From Kitasatospora herbaricolor (lineage in GTDB: Bacteria > Actinomycetota > Actinomycetes > Streptomycetales > Streptomycetaceae): DNA of 64,000 bases. Location: the NCBI RefSeq assembly GCF_030813695.1, contig NZ_JAUSVA010000002.1, forward strand, positions 8,703,501 through 8,767,500, in the 5' to 3' direction. Below the pieces are notes generated by a model, which saw nothing but the letters and a program-made list of their open reading frames with translations, had not been told where the DNA came from and searched no databases. The position numbers were made by a program, and so were the translations under genes. Shown here one piece after another: positions 16,678 through 24,336 of this stretch (positions are counted from its first letter, which is position 1; each line of letters opens with the position of its first letter).

Positions 16678-17247
16678 TCAGCGCGTCGCCCGGTTCCGCA
16701 GCAGGGCGTCGAGCGAATCCAGGACCCACTCCCAGGACTCCTGCGAGTCGACGGCGGTGTGGCTGAAGCCGCCGGCCGCCTCCAGGCTGACGTAGCCGTG
16801 GAAGACGCTGCCGAGCATCCGGACGGCATGCGTCTGGTCCGGTTCCGCCAGGTCGTAGCCGCGCAGGATCGCCCGGGTCATCTGCGCGTGCCGGACGTCG
16901 GCGCTGGCGGCCGCCGTCTCGGGGTCGAGCCTGAGCCGGGCGGCGTCGTAGCGGCCGGGGTGCTCCCGGGCGTAGTCGCGGTAGGCGTCGGCGAAGGCGG
17001 CCAGCGCGTCCTTGCCGGCCCGCCCGGCCACGGAGGCGGTGACCCGGTCGGCGAGTTCCTCCAGTGCGAACAGGGCGATCCGGGTCTTGAGCTCCTGGGA
17101 GCTCTTGAGGTGCGAGTACAGACTCGCGACCTTGACGTCGAACCGCCGGGCGAGCGCCGAGAGGGTCACCTGGTCGAAGCCGACCTCGTCGGCCAGTTCC
17201 GCCCCCGCCCGGGTCAGGCGCTCCGGTGTCAGTCCCGCTCGAACCAT
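16678..17247 (-). CDS. TetR-family transcriptional regulator with WHG-type C-domain
   Basis: A 189-aa TetR protein. The DNA-binding part includes RLTRAGAELADEVGFDQVTL, then ALARRFDVKVASLYSHLKS (residues 10-48). The C-terminal half (FADAYRDYAREHPGRYD..., FHGYVSLEAAGGF) matches the TetR_C/WHG-type ligand domain and resembles that of the TetR at 47.1 kb, so the two are paralogues. GGGAGG precedes the ATG at 17247. Its leader carries two imperfect copies of CCATGACCNTCATYCC. It is divergent from the FBP-domain gene, with an inverted repeat between them. Confidence 0.92.
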   Translation of the reverse strand: MVRAGLTPERLTRAGAELADEVGFDQVTLSALARRFDVKVASLYSHLKSSQELKTRIALFALEELADRVTASVAGRAGKDALAAFADAYRDYAREHPGRYDAARLRLDPETAAASADVRHAQMTRAILRGYDLAEPDQTHAVRMLGSVFHGYVSLEAAGGFSHTAVDSQESWEWVLDSLDALLRNRATR

Positions 17248-17308
17248 GACCTGCCTCCCATGACCGTCATTCCATGACCTTCATCCCGATCGCCGATAGC
17301 CATTATGC

Positions 17309-17333
17309 ATTTGCCTAAAGCCTATAGGCAAAT
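17309..17333. promoter_or_regulatory. Inverted repeat operator between tetR and FBP-domain gene
   Basis: ATTTGCCTA and TAGGCAAAT form a perfect 9-bp inverted repeat with a 7-bp spacer, overlapping the perfect palindrome GCCTATAGGC. The AT-rich promoter stretch sits between the two divergent starts (17247 and 17347). It is a likely binding site for the neighbouring TetR. Confidence 0.7.
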
Positions 17334-17346
17334 TAGCGTGGTGCTC

Positions 17347-17838
17347 ATGAAGCCGCTGACCGAGCAAGACATCCGTACCGCGTTCGTGAACTGCACCAAG
17401 GGCGAGGCGAAGCGCCTGTCCGTCCCCCGGGACCTGGCCGAGCAGCCCTGGGAGGATCTGGACTTCCTGGGCTGGCGGGACCCTCAGTCCCCCGGCCGGG
17501 CCTACCTCGCCACCGAGCTGGACGGCCGTCCGGTGGCGCTCGCCCTGCGCAGCCCCGGTGCCGCCGCCTGGCAGCCGCGGCGCAGCATGTGCTCGATCTG
17601 CCTGACCACCCACACCGGTGGCGTCTCGCTGATGGTCGCCGCCAAGGCCGGCCGGGCCGGGCAGCAGGGCAACTCCGTGGGTGCCTACATCTGCAGCGAC
17701 CTCGCCTGCCCGCTCTACGTGCGGGGCAAGGGGGTGGAGGGCGTCGGCGCGCGGCTCCCCGAGTCGCTCACCGTGGAGGAGAAGATGCGGCGGGCCGTCG
17801 CCAACCTCGCCGCGTTCATCGCCAAGGTCACCGCCTGA
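17347..17838 (+). CDS. FBP-domain protein (FusB/FusC-like treble-clef zinc finger)
   Basis: A 163-aa protein whose C-terminal half matches the FBP (elongation-factor-G-binding/fibronectin-binding) family: SMCSICLTTHTGGVSLMVAA and GAYICSDLACPLYVRGKG. The four Cys (CxxC...CxxxxC) form the treble-clef zinc site by which FusB-type proteins bind EF-G. The N-terminal helical part starts MKPLTEQDIRTAF. ATG 17347 was chosen over an upstream Met because homology starts there and the operator lies just before it. Control by the divergent TetR is likely. In streptomycetes this family is common and its role is not settled. Confidence 0.85.
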   Translation: MKPLTEQDIRTAFVNCTKGEAKRLSVPRDLAEQPWEDLDFLGWRDPQSPGRAYLATELDGRPVALALRSPGAAAWQPRRSMCSICLTTHTGGVSLMVAAKAGRAGQQGNSVGAYICSDLACPLYVRGKGVEGVGARLPESLTVEEKMRRAVANLAAFIAKVTA

Positions 17839-17928
17839 GGCGGTCGGCCGCGGGCGGCGCGTGCGCCGTGCCCGCCCGGGCCGGTCGGTCCGCGCTCCCG
17901 GCGGCTCCGGCCCGTGGGGTCACAGAGC

Positions 17929-18096
17929 GTGTTCGAATCAGGTCGATGCGTCCTTGCAGGTGAAAGCAGGGACGTTCGATCGATTTCTATTAGCTCAAAT
18001 GTTCGAACAGGCTCTAGGGTGGGTGTCAGGTGGGGGCACCGGAGACAGGGCATGGGGGTCGTGGAGCTGGGAGGCGACCACCGTTGTTCACGCATC
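17929..18096 (+). promoter_or_regulatory. imuB promoter/leader, copy B of the dnaE2 promoter segment
   Basis: Near-identical copy of 5964-6132. The LexA-like TAGCTCAAATGTTCGA is at 17991-18006, the TAGGGT hexamer at 18015-18020 and GGGAGG lies before a TTG at 18084. It also carries the codons for the start of DnaE2 (TTG TTC ACG CAT), after which similarity stops. This suggests that the dnaE2 promoter was duplicated to drive imuB. Confidence 0.82.
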
Positions 18097-18149
18097 CGCG
18101 CATCGCCGTGCGCAACCTCCCCGCCACCGCTCCCGGGGGTGCGCGATGA
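18084..18149 (+). CDS. 21-codon leader ORF coupled to imuB
   Basis: The TTG that starts dnaE2 in copy A opens here a short frame, (M)FTHPRIAVRNLPATAPGGAR, whose TGA overlaps the ATG of imuB as ATGA. The ribosome site GGGAGG is the inherited dnaE2 one, and no separate strong site precedes the imuB ATG. The arrangement suggests that ribosomes load on the copied dnaE2 start, translate 21 codons and re-initiate at imuB. The peptide itself probably has no function. Confidence 0.55.
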   Translation: MFTHPRIAVRNLPATAPGGAR

Positions 18150-19273
18150 CCGGCAGCACGTCCCGGGCGATCCTGCAGGTGCGTGTCGCGGGAGTGTCCT
18201 TCGAGCGCTACCAGGAGCTGTTCGCCGTCCTCGCCGACATCACCCCCGTCGTGCAGGCCCTGCCGCCGGACGGCGCGCTGCTGGACGTCACCGGCGCGCT
18301 GAAGTTCTTCCGGCGCACCCCGGAGGGCCTGGCCGACCTGCTGCAGACACGGCTCGCCGCCCGGTACGGCGTCCAGGCCGCGATCGGCGGCGGCGGGACC
18401 CGCCAGCTCGCCGCGATGGCCTGCGGCACCTGTCGCCCGGGGGAGACCCGCATCCTCGACCCGCGGGACCCGCACGCCGCCCGGGCCTTCCTGCGCTCCC
18501 GGCCGGTCGAGGCGCTGCCCGGCGTCGGCCCGGCGCTCGCCCGCGGCCTGCAGCGCTACGGGGTCCGCAGCGTCGGCGACCTCGCCGACCTGCCGCTCGC
18601 CACCGTGCAGCGGATCGCCGGGGCCGGCACCGGACGGCTCCTGCACGACCGCGCCCAGGGACGCGACCCGCGCCCCGTCGCCGCCGGCGGCCCACCCGCC
18701 GGCATCGCCGCCACCCGCCGCTTCGAGCAGGACGTCCTCGACCCCGACCAGGCCCGCCGGGCGCTGCTCGCCCTCGCGGTCGACCTGGGTGCCCGGCTGC
18801 GGGTCGGCGGCAAGATCGCCCGCGGGATCGAGCTGCAGGTCACCTACGCCGACCGCTCCCACACCTCCCGCTCACGGACCCTGCGGGAGCCCACCGCGCA
18901 CACCCCGGCGATCACGGAGGTCCTGTACGCGATGTTCGCCTCGCTGGGCCTGCAGCGGGCGAGGATCCGCGCGGTCACCGCCCGCGTCGGCGCTCTCGCC
19001 GCCGCCGAGCGGGGCCACGTCCAGCTCACCTTCGACGCCGCCACCGAGGACCGCCGCCGCCTGGAGCCGGTCCTCGACAAGGCCGACCTGCGCTTCGGCA
19101 CCGGCGCCGTCCGGCCCGCCGCGCTGGCCGGCCCGCTCCCGCACCGGCCCGGGAGGCGCAGGGCGGGCCGAAGCGGCGCGCTCCCGTCGGTCACGGACAG
19201 CGGCTATCCTCGCCCGGGCGCCCCGCCGGGGGCGGTCTACGGACGGGACGGGCATGGCCAGAATCACCTATGA
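18146..19273 (+). CDS. imuB: ImuB-like Y-family DNA polymerase (non-catalytic)
   Basis: A 375-aa Y-family (DinB/ImuB) protein. It has the finger/palm remnants FFRRTPEGLADLLQTRLAAR, YGVQAAIGGGGTRQLAAMA and the helix-hairpin-helix VEALPGVGPALARGLQRYGV, then the little-finger domain (RRFEQDVLDPDQARRALLAL). The acidic motif that begins active DinB (DMDAFFASVE) is replaced by LQVRVAGVSFERYQEL and the SxDE motif is absent. It is therefore probably an accessory subunit that recruits DnaE2, as ImuB does. The last about 40 residues are low complexity and overlap the next gene by 20 bp. Start ATG 18146 is coupled to the leader ORF. Confidence 0.85.
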   Translation: MTGSTSRAILQVRVAGVSFERYQELFAVLADITPVVQALPPDGALLDVTGALKFFRRTPEGLADLLQTRLAARYGVQAAIGGGGTRQLAAMACGTCRPGETRILDPRDPHAARAFLRSRPVEALPGVGPALARGLQRYGVRSVGDLADLPLATVQRIAGAGTGRLLHDRAQGRDPRPVAAGGPPAGIAATRRFEQDVLDPDQARRALLALAVDLGARLRVGGKIARGIELQVTYADRSHTSRSRTLREPTAHTPAITEVLYAMFASLGLQRARIRAVTARVGALAAAERGHVQLTFDAATEDRRRLEPVLDKADLRFGTGAVRPAALAGPLPHRPGRRRAGRSGALPSVTDSGYPRPGAPPGAVYGRDGHGQNHL

Positions 19274-20006
19274 CGCCACGACAGCGACCTCTTTCCGGGC
19301 CGTTCGCGAGATCCCGCGCGACGGGCTGGCGGCCTGGGAGGACGCCGTGCGACGGCATCTGGACCCGTCCCCGGGCATGACCGTCGTGGACATCGGCGCG
19401 GGCACCGGAGCCTTCGCCACGGCCTTCTGCGACTGGTTCGGCGCGCACGTGGTCGCGGTCGAGCCCTCGGAGGCGATGCGGGCCCTGATCCCGGGCCGCC
19501 CGGACATCCAGGTCCGGGCGGGACACGCCGCGTCCCTGCCACTGCCGGACGCGGGCGCCGACGCGGCCTGGCTGTCCACGGTGACCCATCACGTCCCCGA
19601 CCTGCCGGCGGCCGCGCGCGAGATCCGCCGCGTGCTGCGGCCGGGGGCGCCGGTCCTCGTCCGCAACGCGTTCGCGGGCCGCTACGAGCGCCTCCGCATC
19701 GTGCGCTGGTTCCCCGAGACGGCCAGGGTGCTGGACACCTACCCGTCCGTCGAGGAGACCTGCGCCGCCTTCGCCGAGGCGGGCTTCGCACCGGCCGCCC
19801 TGGAGCCCGTCCCGCAGGCCGACATCGCGAGCCTGGCCGAACTCCTGGAGCGGGCGGATGCTCTCCGGGACGCCGACACGCTGATGCGCAGCCTTTCGGA
19901 GGAGGAGTTCACCCGCGGCAAGGAGCGGCTGCGCGAGGCTGTGCGGGCTCAGGACCCGGCCGCGGTGGACCTGACCTCGTCGCTCGATCTGCTCGTGCTG
20001 CGCTGA
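19254..20006 (+). CDS. Class I SAM-dependent methyltransferase
   Basis: A 250-aa methyltransferase of the UbiE/type-11 class. Motif I VVDIGAGTGAFATAF lies at about 43-57, followed by VVAVEPSEAM (acidic residue binding the SAM ribose), the post-motif LPLPDAGADAAWLSTVTHHV and the helix REIRRVLRPGAPVLVRN. The substrate is unknown. The ATG at 19254 lies inside the end of imuB (20-bp overlap). A TATCCT hexamer about 45 bp upstream could supply an independent promoter, so it may or may not be induced with imuB. Confidence 0.9.
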   Translation: MARITYDATTATSFRAVREIPRDGLAAWEDAVRRHLDPSPGMTVVDIGAGTGAFATAFCDWFGAHVVAVEPSEAMRALIPGRPDIQVRAGHAASLPLPDAGADAAWLSTVTHHVPDLPAAAREIRRVLRPGAPVLVRNAFAGRYERLRIVRWFPETARVLDTYPSVEETCAAFAEAGFAPAALEPVPQADIASLAELLERADALRDADTLMRSLSEEEFTRGKERLREAVRAQDPAAVDLTSSLDLLVLR

Positions 20007-20063
20007 CTCCGATCCCGTCCCGCGCGGCGGCGGTGTCCCGGACCGCGAGCGGACGACGGGGCG

Positions 20064-20669
20064 TCAACCGCCCAGCAGGCGCCGGATGATCCCGCTCGCC
20101 GATCCGTCCGCGTCGGTGCCCGCCTCCGACACCGCGCACCGGACGTCGAACTCCGTGTCCCTGGCCCTGCTCCAGGCGGCGGCGTCCCGGCTCCGGTCCA
20201 GGAACGACGACCTGTTCGGGCCCAGGTGCATCAGTACCGGGGTGTCGTCCCAGCCGGCGGTGACCGTCACCAGTCCCGTGTCCTCGTCGGCCATGAACGC
20301 GGCCATACCGCGCAGGGTCGAGAACGCCCAGATGAGCGAGGGGAGTTGGAAGTCGACGCGGAGGTCGAACCCGATCGTGAGCGAGCCGCCTGCCCGGTCG
20401 AACCCGAGCGTGAGGCTGCCGTCCTCGTCGTCGAGGCCGCGCAACAGGCCGGCGTGGTCGCCGTCGGTCCAGCCGTCGCACGCCTCGACGGCACCGACCA
20501 GCTCCTCGCGGTACCGGCGTCGCAGGGCGCCGTCGCGCCACGGCTCGCAGACGCCGGCCCACTCCTCCACGGGCCACGTGGAGGCGGGTGCGGCGGGCGC
20601 CCGCAGGTACGCCACCAGGCGCGGCCTCGCCATCACCACCGCCGCCGCCACCTCGACGAATTGCGCCAT
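20064..20669 (-). CDS. Conserved hypothetical protein
   Basis: A 201-aa soluble protein with codon bias of a real gene and a plausible site (GGGGAG) before ATG 20669. Visible features are a mixed alpha/beta N-terminal half (VEEWAGVCEPWRDGALRRRY) and a repeated strand pair, SLTLGFDRAGGSLTIGFDLR. The following segment ends LVTVTAGWDDTPVLMHLGPN. No signal peptide, membrane segment or catalytic motif is seen. I do not recognise the family. It converges on the methyltransferase gene. Confidence 0.65.
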   Translation of the reverse strand: MAQFVEVAAAVVMARPRLVAYLRAPAAPASTWPVEEWAGVCEPWRDGALRRRYREELVGAVEACDGWTDGDHAGLLRGLDDEDGSLTLGFDRAGGSLTIGFDLRVDFQLPSLIWAFSTLRGMAAFMADEDTGLVTVTAGWDDTPVLMHLGPNRSSFLDRSRDAAAWSRARDTEFDVRCAVSEAGTDADGSASGIIRRLLGG

Positions 20670-21229
20670 GCCCGGCTCCCCGTCCCCTCGACCGTCGGAG
20701 GAGGCACGGTAGCAAGAAGGGCGATCGAAGCCGTCACAAGCCCACCGGAGTGATCAGTTGTCAGGCGCCCGTCCGGTGGGGAAGTCCCTCGGACGCGGCG
20801 GACCGGGCCGTCCGCAGGCACGCGGCCGGCCGCGCGGTGCCCGACCGCTTCGAGCGCCGTGCCGGCCCGCGTGGTCGCCCGGCCTCGTGCGCACGCCGGT
20901 GGGCCGGGCGACCATCGGCGCTCCGCATCCGGTCACCGCGCCGCGGGTCGGCCACCGCTCGAAGTGGCCAGGCCGCCGGGCCGTGGTGGCCATGGCGGCG
21001 GGGCTGGGCCTGAACACCCGTCGGCCCACAAGGGAGTCCCCCTCCAACGGAGTTGATGCGGTGTGCCGTATGCGAGAACGTCACGGAAAGGCCTTCTCCC
21101 GGTTACACGGTCGGCGCCTTGCACATGTCATGCTCCCGGTAACCAACAGTCAACACGCGTAGATCGCGGCCCTGTGGAGCGTGGGGCCGCGCTCCGGCGC
21201 GTGTCGTCCCCCCGGGAAGGGGCACCCCC
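20670..21229. other. Intergenic region, no recognisable gene
   Basis: Several short ORFs overlap here on both strands, but none has motif support. The composition falls from GC-rich to mixed near 21040-21160 (CTCCAACGGAGTTGATG, then AACCAACAGTCAACACG), which probably contains the promoter of the secreted nuclease. GGAAGGGG (about 21216-21223) is the ribosome site of the next gene. Confidence 0.5.
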
Positions 21230-22033
21230 ATGTCCGTTGCGCAGAAAGGCAGATGGAAGACGTTGGCGGCCACCGTGGCCGCCGTCCTGGTCGGCCTGGC
21301 CCTCCCGACGGCCGCCGCGACCCCCGCGAGCGCCACGACCACCGCGTACGACAGCACGTACTACAAGAACGCGATGGGCAAGACCGGTACGAGCCTGAAG
21401 GCCTCGCTGCACACGATCATCAGCAGCCAGAGCAAGATCTCGTACGACGCGGTCTGGAACGCGCTGAAGACCACCGACCAGGACCCGAACAACACCAACA
21501 ACGTGGTCCTGCTGTACAGCGGGGTCTCGCGCAGCAAGTCCCTCAACGGCGGTGCCCTGGGCGACTGGAACCGCGAGCACGTGTGGGCCAAGTCGCACGG
21601 CAACTTCGGCGAGGTCACCGGCCCCGGCACCGACCTGCACCACCTGCGCGCGGCGGACGTCCAGGTCAACAGCATCCGCGGCAACCTGGACTTCGACAAG
21701 GGCGGCAGCGCGGTCGGCAACGGCGGCGGCAGCCTGGTCGACTCCGACTCCTTCGAGCCGCGTGACGCGGACAAGGGCGACGTGGCCCGCATGATCCTCT
21801 ACATGGCGGTCCGCTACGACGGCGGCGACGGCTTCGCCGACCTTGAGCCCAACGAGAAGGTCAACAACGGCAGCAACCCGTACATCGGCAAGCTCTCCGT
21901 CCTGAAGCAGTGGAACGAGCAGGACCCGCCGAGCGCCTTCGAGGAGCGCCGCAACCAGGTCATCTACGACACCTACCAGCACAACCGCAACCCGTTCATC
22001 GACCACCCGGAGTGGGTCGAGGCGATCTGGTGA
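21230..22033 (+). CDS. Secreted endonuclease I-family DNase
   Basis: A 267-aa protein with a clear Sec signal peptide (TLAATVAAVLVGLALPTAAA, then TPASA), so it acts outside the cell. The body matches the endonuclease I (EndA/ribonuclease, beta-beta-alpha metal) family. WNREHVWAKSHGNF holds the catalytic His, TDLHHLRAADVQVN and SIRGNL follow, and YQHNRNPFIDHPEWVEAIW is the usual end. The family cleaves single- and double-stranded DNA with Mg2+/Ca2+. The length is normal for Gram-positive secreted members and no residue appears lost. It stands alone and is closed by a strong terminator. Confidence 0.93.
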   Translation: MSVAQKGRWKTLAATVAAVLVGLALPTAAATPASATTTAYDSTYYKNAMGKTGTSLKASLHTIISSQSKISYDAVWNALKTTDQDPNNTNNVVLLYSGVSRSKSLNGGALGDWNREHVWAKSHGNFGEVTGPGTDLHHLRAADVQVNSIRGNLDFDKGGSAVGNGGGSLVDSDSFEPRDADKGDVARMILYMAVRYDGGDGFADLEPNEKVNNGSNPYIGKLSVLKQWNEQDPPSAFEERRNQVIYDTYQHNRNPFIDHPEWVEAIW

Positions 22034-22159
22034 CCCGCTCTCACGCGGCGTGATCCCCGCGGGCCGGGTGGTGCTGCCCCGCCCCGCGGTGACGGGGGAA
22101 CGTCCGTAGGTACCGGCTCCCCCGGTCACGCCCTGCCCCCGGCCACCCCACCGGACCAC

Positions 22160-22206
22160 CGCCCCGCCGGCCCCGATCCCGCACCGGGACCGGGGCCGGC
22201 GGGGCG
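22160..22206 (+). terminator. Long GC hairpin after the secreted nuclease
   Basis: CGCCCCGCCGGCCCCG pairs with CGGGGCCGGCGGGGCG, extended inward by TCCCG/CGGGA with a single mismatch. It lies about 127 bp downstream of the nuclease stop. Confidence 0.75.
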
Positions 22207-22335
22207 CCGCCGGCCGAGGATTTTGCCGAACGGTCGACCAACGCAAGGTCGTCCACGGCTAGCGTTGCGGTCATCCACCCCGACGTGAACAAGGTGGTCC
22301 GGTGCACCCGCCGGGCCGCCGGAACGAGGTATGCC

Positions 22336-22635
22336 ATGACGCTCGTCGACCTGGCGGCGGTCGCCGCCGCCCTCCCCGACCCCTGGTCATCCCGGCCGCT
22401 CGCCGAGGTCGGCGACGCGCGGGTGAAGGTGCTGCGGATGTCCGGGGCCGGGCTGCCGCAGGAGCGCCACCCCACGGCGGAGGTCCTGCTGGTCCTCGAC
22501 GGCCGGCTCGAACTGGAGGTGGCCGGCCGGCACGTCCCCGTCCCGGCCGGGCAGCTGTACGTGGTGCCGGCGGACACCCCGCACGCCGTCCGGGCCGGCA
22601 GCCGCGGCACCCTGCTGATCGTCGAACGCGGCTGA
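22336..22635 (+). CDS. Small cupin-domain protein
   Basis: A 99-aa single-domain cupin. The core VLLVLDGRLELEVAGRHVPV and PAGQLYVVPADTPHAVRAGS gives the two conserved cupin motifs. The metal ligands are reduced: an early His sits in QERHPTAE and a late His in TPHAV. The product may bind a small ligand or metal; the reaction is unknown. GAACGAGG precedes ATG 22336; an ATG five bases upstream is out of frame. lexA follows 64 bp downstream on the same strand, so the two may be co-transcribed. Confidence 0.82.
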   Translation: MTLVDLAAVAAALPDPWSSRPLAEVGDARVKVLRMSGAGLPQERHPTAEVLLVLDGRLELEVAGRHVPVPAGQLYVVPADTPHAVRAGSRGTLLIVERG

Positions 22636-22699
22636 GGCATTCCCATTGCCGGTCCGCCGGGTTACAGTCCGAAAGCAGGAAAGATCATCAGGAGGGGCC

Positions 22700-23386
22700 A
22701 TGGCCGACATCAGCAACCCGGCGGGAACGGGGCCCGGCCGGCCGCGCGGAGTCCGGGCCGGCGACGACGGGCTCACCGACCGCCAGCGGGCGATCGTGCT
22801 GGCCATCCGCTCGGCCGTCGCGCGTCAGGGGTACCCCCCGAGCATGCGCGAGATCGGCGCGGCGGTCGGCCTGACCAGCACCTCCTCGGTGGCCCACCAG
22901 ATCCGGTCGCTGGAGAAGAAGGGCGTGCTCTACCAGGACCCGCACCGACCGCGTGCCTACCGCCTGTGGGAGGACGAAGTCCCGGCGCCCGCCCCGGCCC
23001 GGGCCTCCGGCAGCGGCGTCCAGGTGCCGCTGGTCGGCCGGATCGCCGCCGGTGCCCCGATCACCGCCGAGCAGACCACCGAGGACCTGCTGTCGCTGCC
23101 GCGCCTGCTGGTCGGCGAGGGTGACCTGTTCGCCCTCACCGTGCACGGCGACTCGATGGTCGGGGCCGCCATCTGCGACGGCGACATCGTGGCCGTCCGC
23201 CGGCAGCCGGTGGCCGAGAACGGCGACATCGTCGCCGCCATGATCGACGGCGAGGCCACGGTCAAGCGCCTCAGGAACAGCGACGGCCGCAGCTGGCTCG
23301 TCCCGCACAACCCCGCGTACGAGCCGATCCCGGCCGACGAGGCCACCATCCTCGGCAAGGTCGTGGCCGTGCTCCGCAGTCTCTGA
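22700..23386 (+). CDS. lexA: LexA-family SOS repressor
   Basis: A complete 228-aa LexA. The winged helix-turn-helix is at residues 20-85 (QRAIVLAIRSAVARQGYPPS, MREIGAAVGLTSTSSVAHQI). The self-cleavage site is Ala-Gly in GRIAAGAPI (about 116), the catalytic Ser is in GDSMVGAAI (about 151) and the Lys in EATVKRLR (about 188). It should therefore undergo RecA-stimulated autolysis. AGGAGG precedes ATG 22700. It is near imuB and dnaE2, as in the lexA-imuA-imuB-dnaE2 cassettes of other bacteria, so it may be a second, cassette-linked LexA rather than the housekeeping one. I see no full LexA box in its own upstream region. Confidence 0.95.
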   Translation: MADISNPAGTGPGRPRGVRAGDDGLTDRQRAIVLAIRSAVARQGYPPSMREIGAAVGLTSTSSVAHQIRSLEKKGVLYQDPHRPRAYRLWEDEVPAPAPARASGSGVQVPLVGRIAAGAPITAEQTTEDLLSLPRLLVGEGDLFALTVHGDSMVGAAICDGDIVAVRRQPVAENGDIVAAMIDGEATVKRLRNSDGRSWLVPHNPAYEPIPADEATILGKVVAVLRSL

Positions 23387-23413
23387 CGGGGCGACCGGCC
23401 GGGGGAGCCGCAC

Positions 23414-23450
23414 CGACGGCGCGGCCGCCCGTGGGCAGGCCGCGCCGTCG
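23414..23450. terminator. Bidirectional hairpin between lexA and convergent repeat-protein gene
   Basis: A perfect 13-bp stem (CGACGGCGCGGCC with GGCCGCGCCGTCG) encloses an 11-nt loop. It sits between two convergent genes and can serve both. Confidence 0.75.
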
Positions 23451-23473
23451 TGGGCTCCCGCTGACCGTCCGGC

Positions 23474-24084
23474 TCAGGCCCGGACGGTCAGCCACGCGCC
23501 CAGACCGCTGCACCCGCGGGCGTCGTAGCTGGTACTTCGGTAGCCGGCCGGGATCGGCGAGTACGGGCAGGTCCAGATGCCGTTGCGGACGAGCTGGTGG
23601 TACCAGGCGCCGACGCCGCCGCAGCCCCGGGAGTCGTAGTTCGTCAGGACGTACCCGGGGACGACCGGTGAGCCCGAGCAGGTCCAGATACCGTCCCGGA
23701 CGGGCTGCTGGAGCCAGGCGCCGTACCCGTTGCAGCCGGAGATGTCGAACATGGTGATGACGTATCCGGCCGGTACGGCCACGCCGGGGCAGGTCCACCC
23801 GCCGACGGCGGCCGCGAGCGCGGCGGGTGCCGTCGCCGGCGCCGGAACCCCTGCCGCGGGCTGCGCCGTCACAGGTGCCACCGCCCGTACCGGCGCAGGT
23901 ACCGCCGCCTGCGCCACGGCGGCTGCCGCAGCCGGCACCGGAACGGGCCGGCCGCGGCCGTCGCGGTGGCCGTCCCGGTGAGGGCGGCCACGAGCAGGGC
24001 CACCGTGCCGGCCGCACGGGCGAGCCGGCGGTGAGGGGCGGCCACCCGCGCGCGGGGCCGCGGCTGGCGGAAGTTGCTGGTCAT
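23474..24084 (-). pseudogene. Secreted three-repeat protein, frameshifted after the signal peptide
   Basis: From ATG 24084 the minus strand encodes a typical Sec signal (RLARAAGTVALLVAALTGTA, then TATAAAGPF). The body, one base out of frame, starts PVPAAAAAVAQAAVP and contains three copies of an approximately 37-residue repeat: WTCPGVAVPAGYVITMFDIS-GCNGYGAW and two relatives with TNYDSRGC and TSYDARGC. Adding one base near 23945 (TTCCGG to TTCCCGG) would restore one reading frame of 203 codons. It may be a true frameshift or a sequence error. The repeat family is not recognised; each copy has two conserved Cys, suggesting disulfide-stabilised small domains. Confidence 0.72.
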
Positions 24085-24336
24085 TTCACACCGGTCCGAT
24101 CGGCTGGCCCCGTCGGCGGGCAGGACCGCCGACGAGTACGAAACAGCGGGACGAACCGCACTCTGGACCGGCTGGTCCGGCGGCCGGACCTCCCGGCCGG
24201 ATCACGGATCAACATGACCGGAAAGCACTGTGACGCGCCGTCGTCACCGGTGCCGCCGGACCTGCCGGCCGCCCGTCCGGGGACGAAAGGGCCCGGGCAC
24301 CTGGCAGGCCGCGCCCGGGCCCTGACGGTCGGTGTT

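Noticed and set aside
22636..22699. LexA autoregulatory box before lexA
   Set aside because: I looked for GAAC-N4-GTTC-type symmetry and found none in the 64-bp gap or the cupin upstream region.
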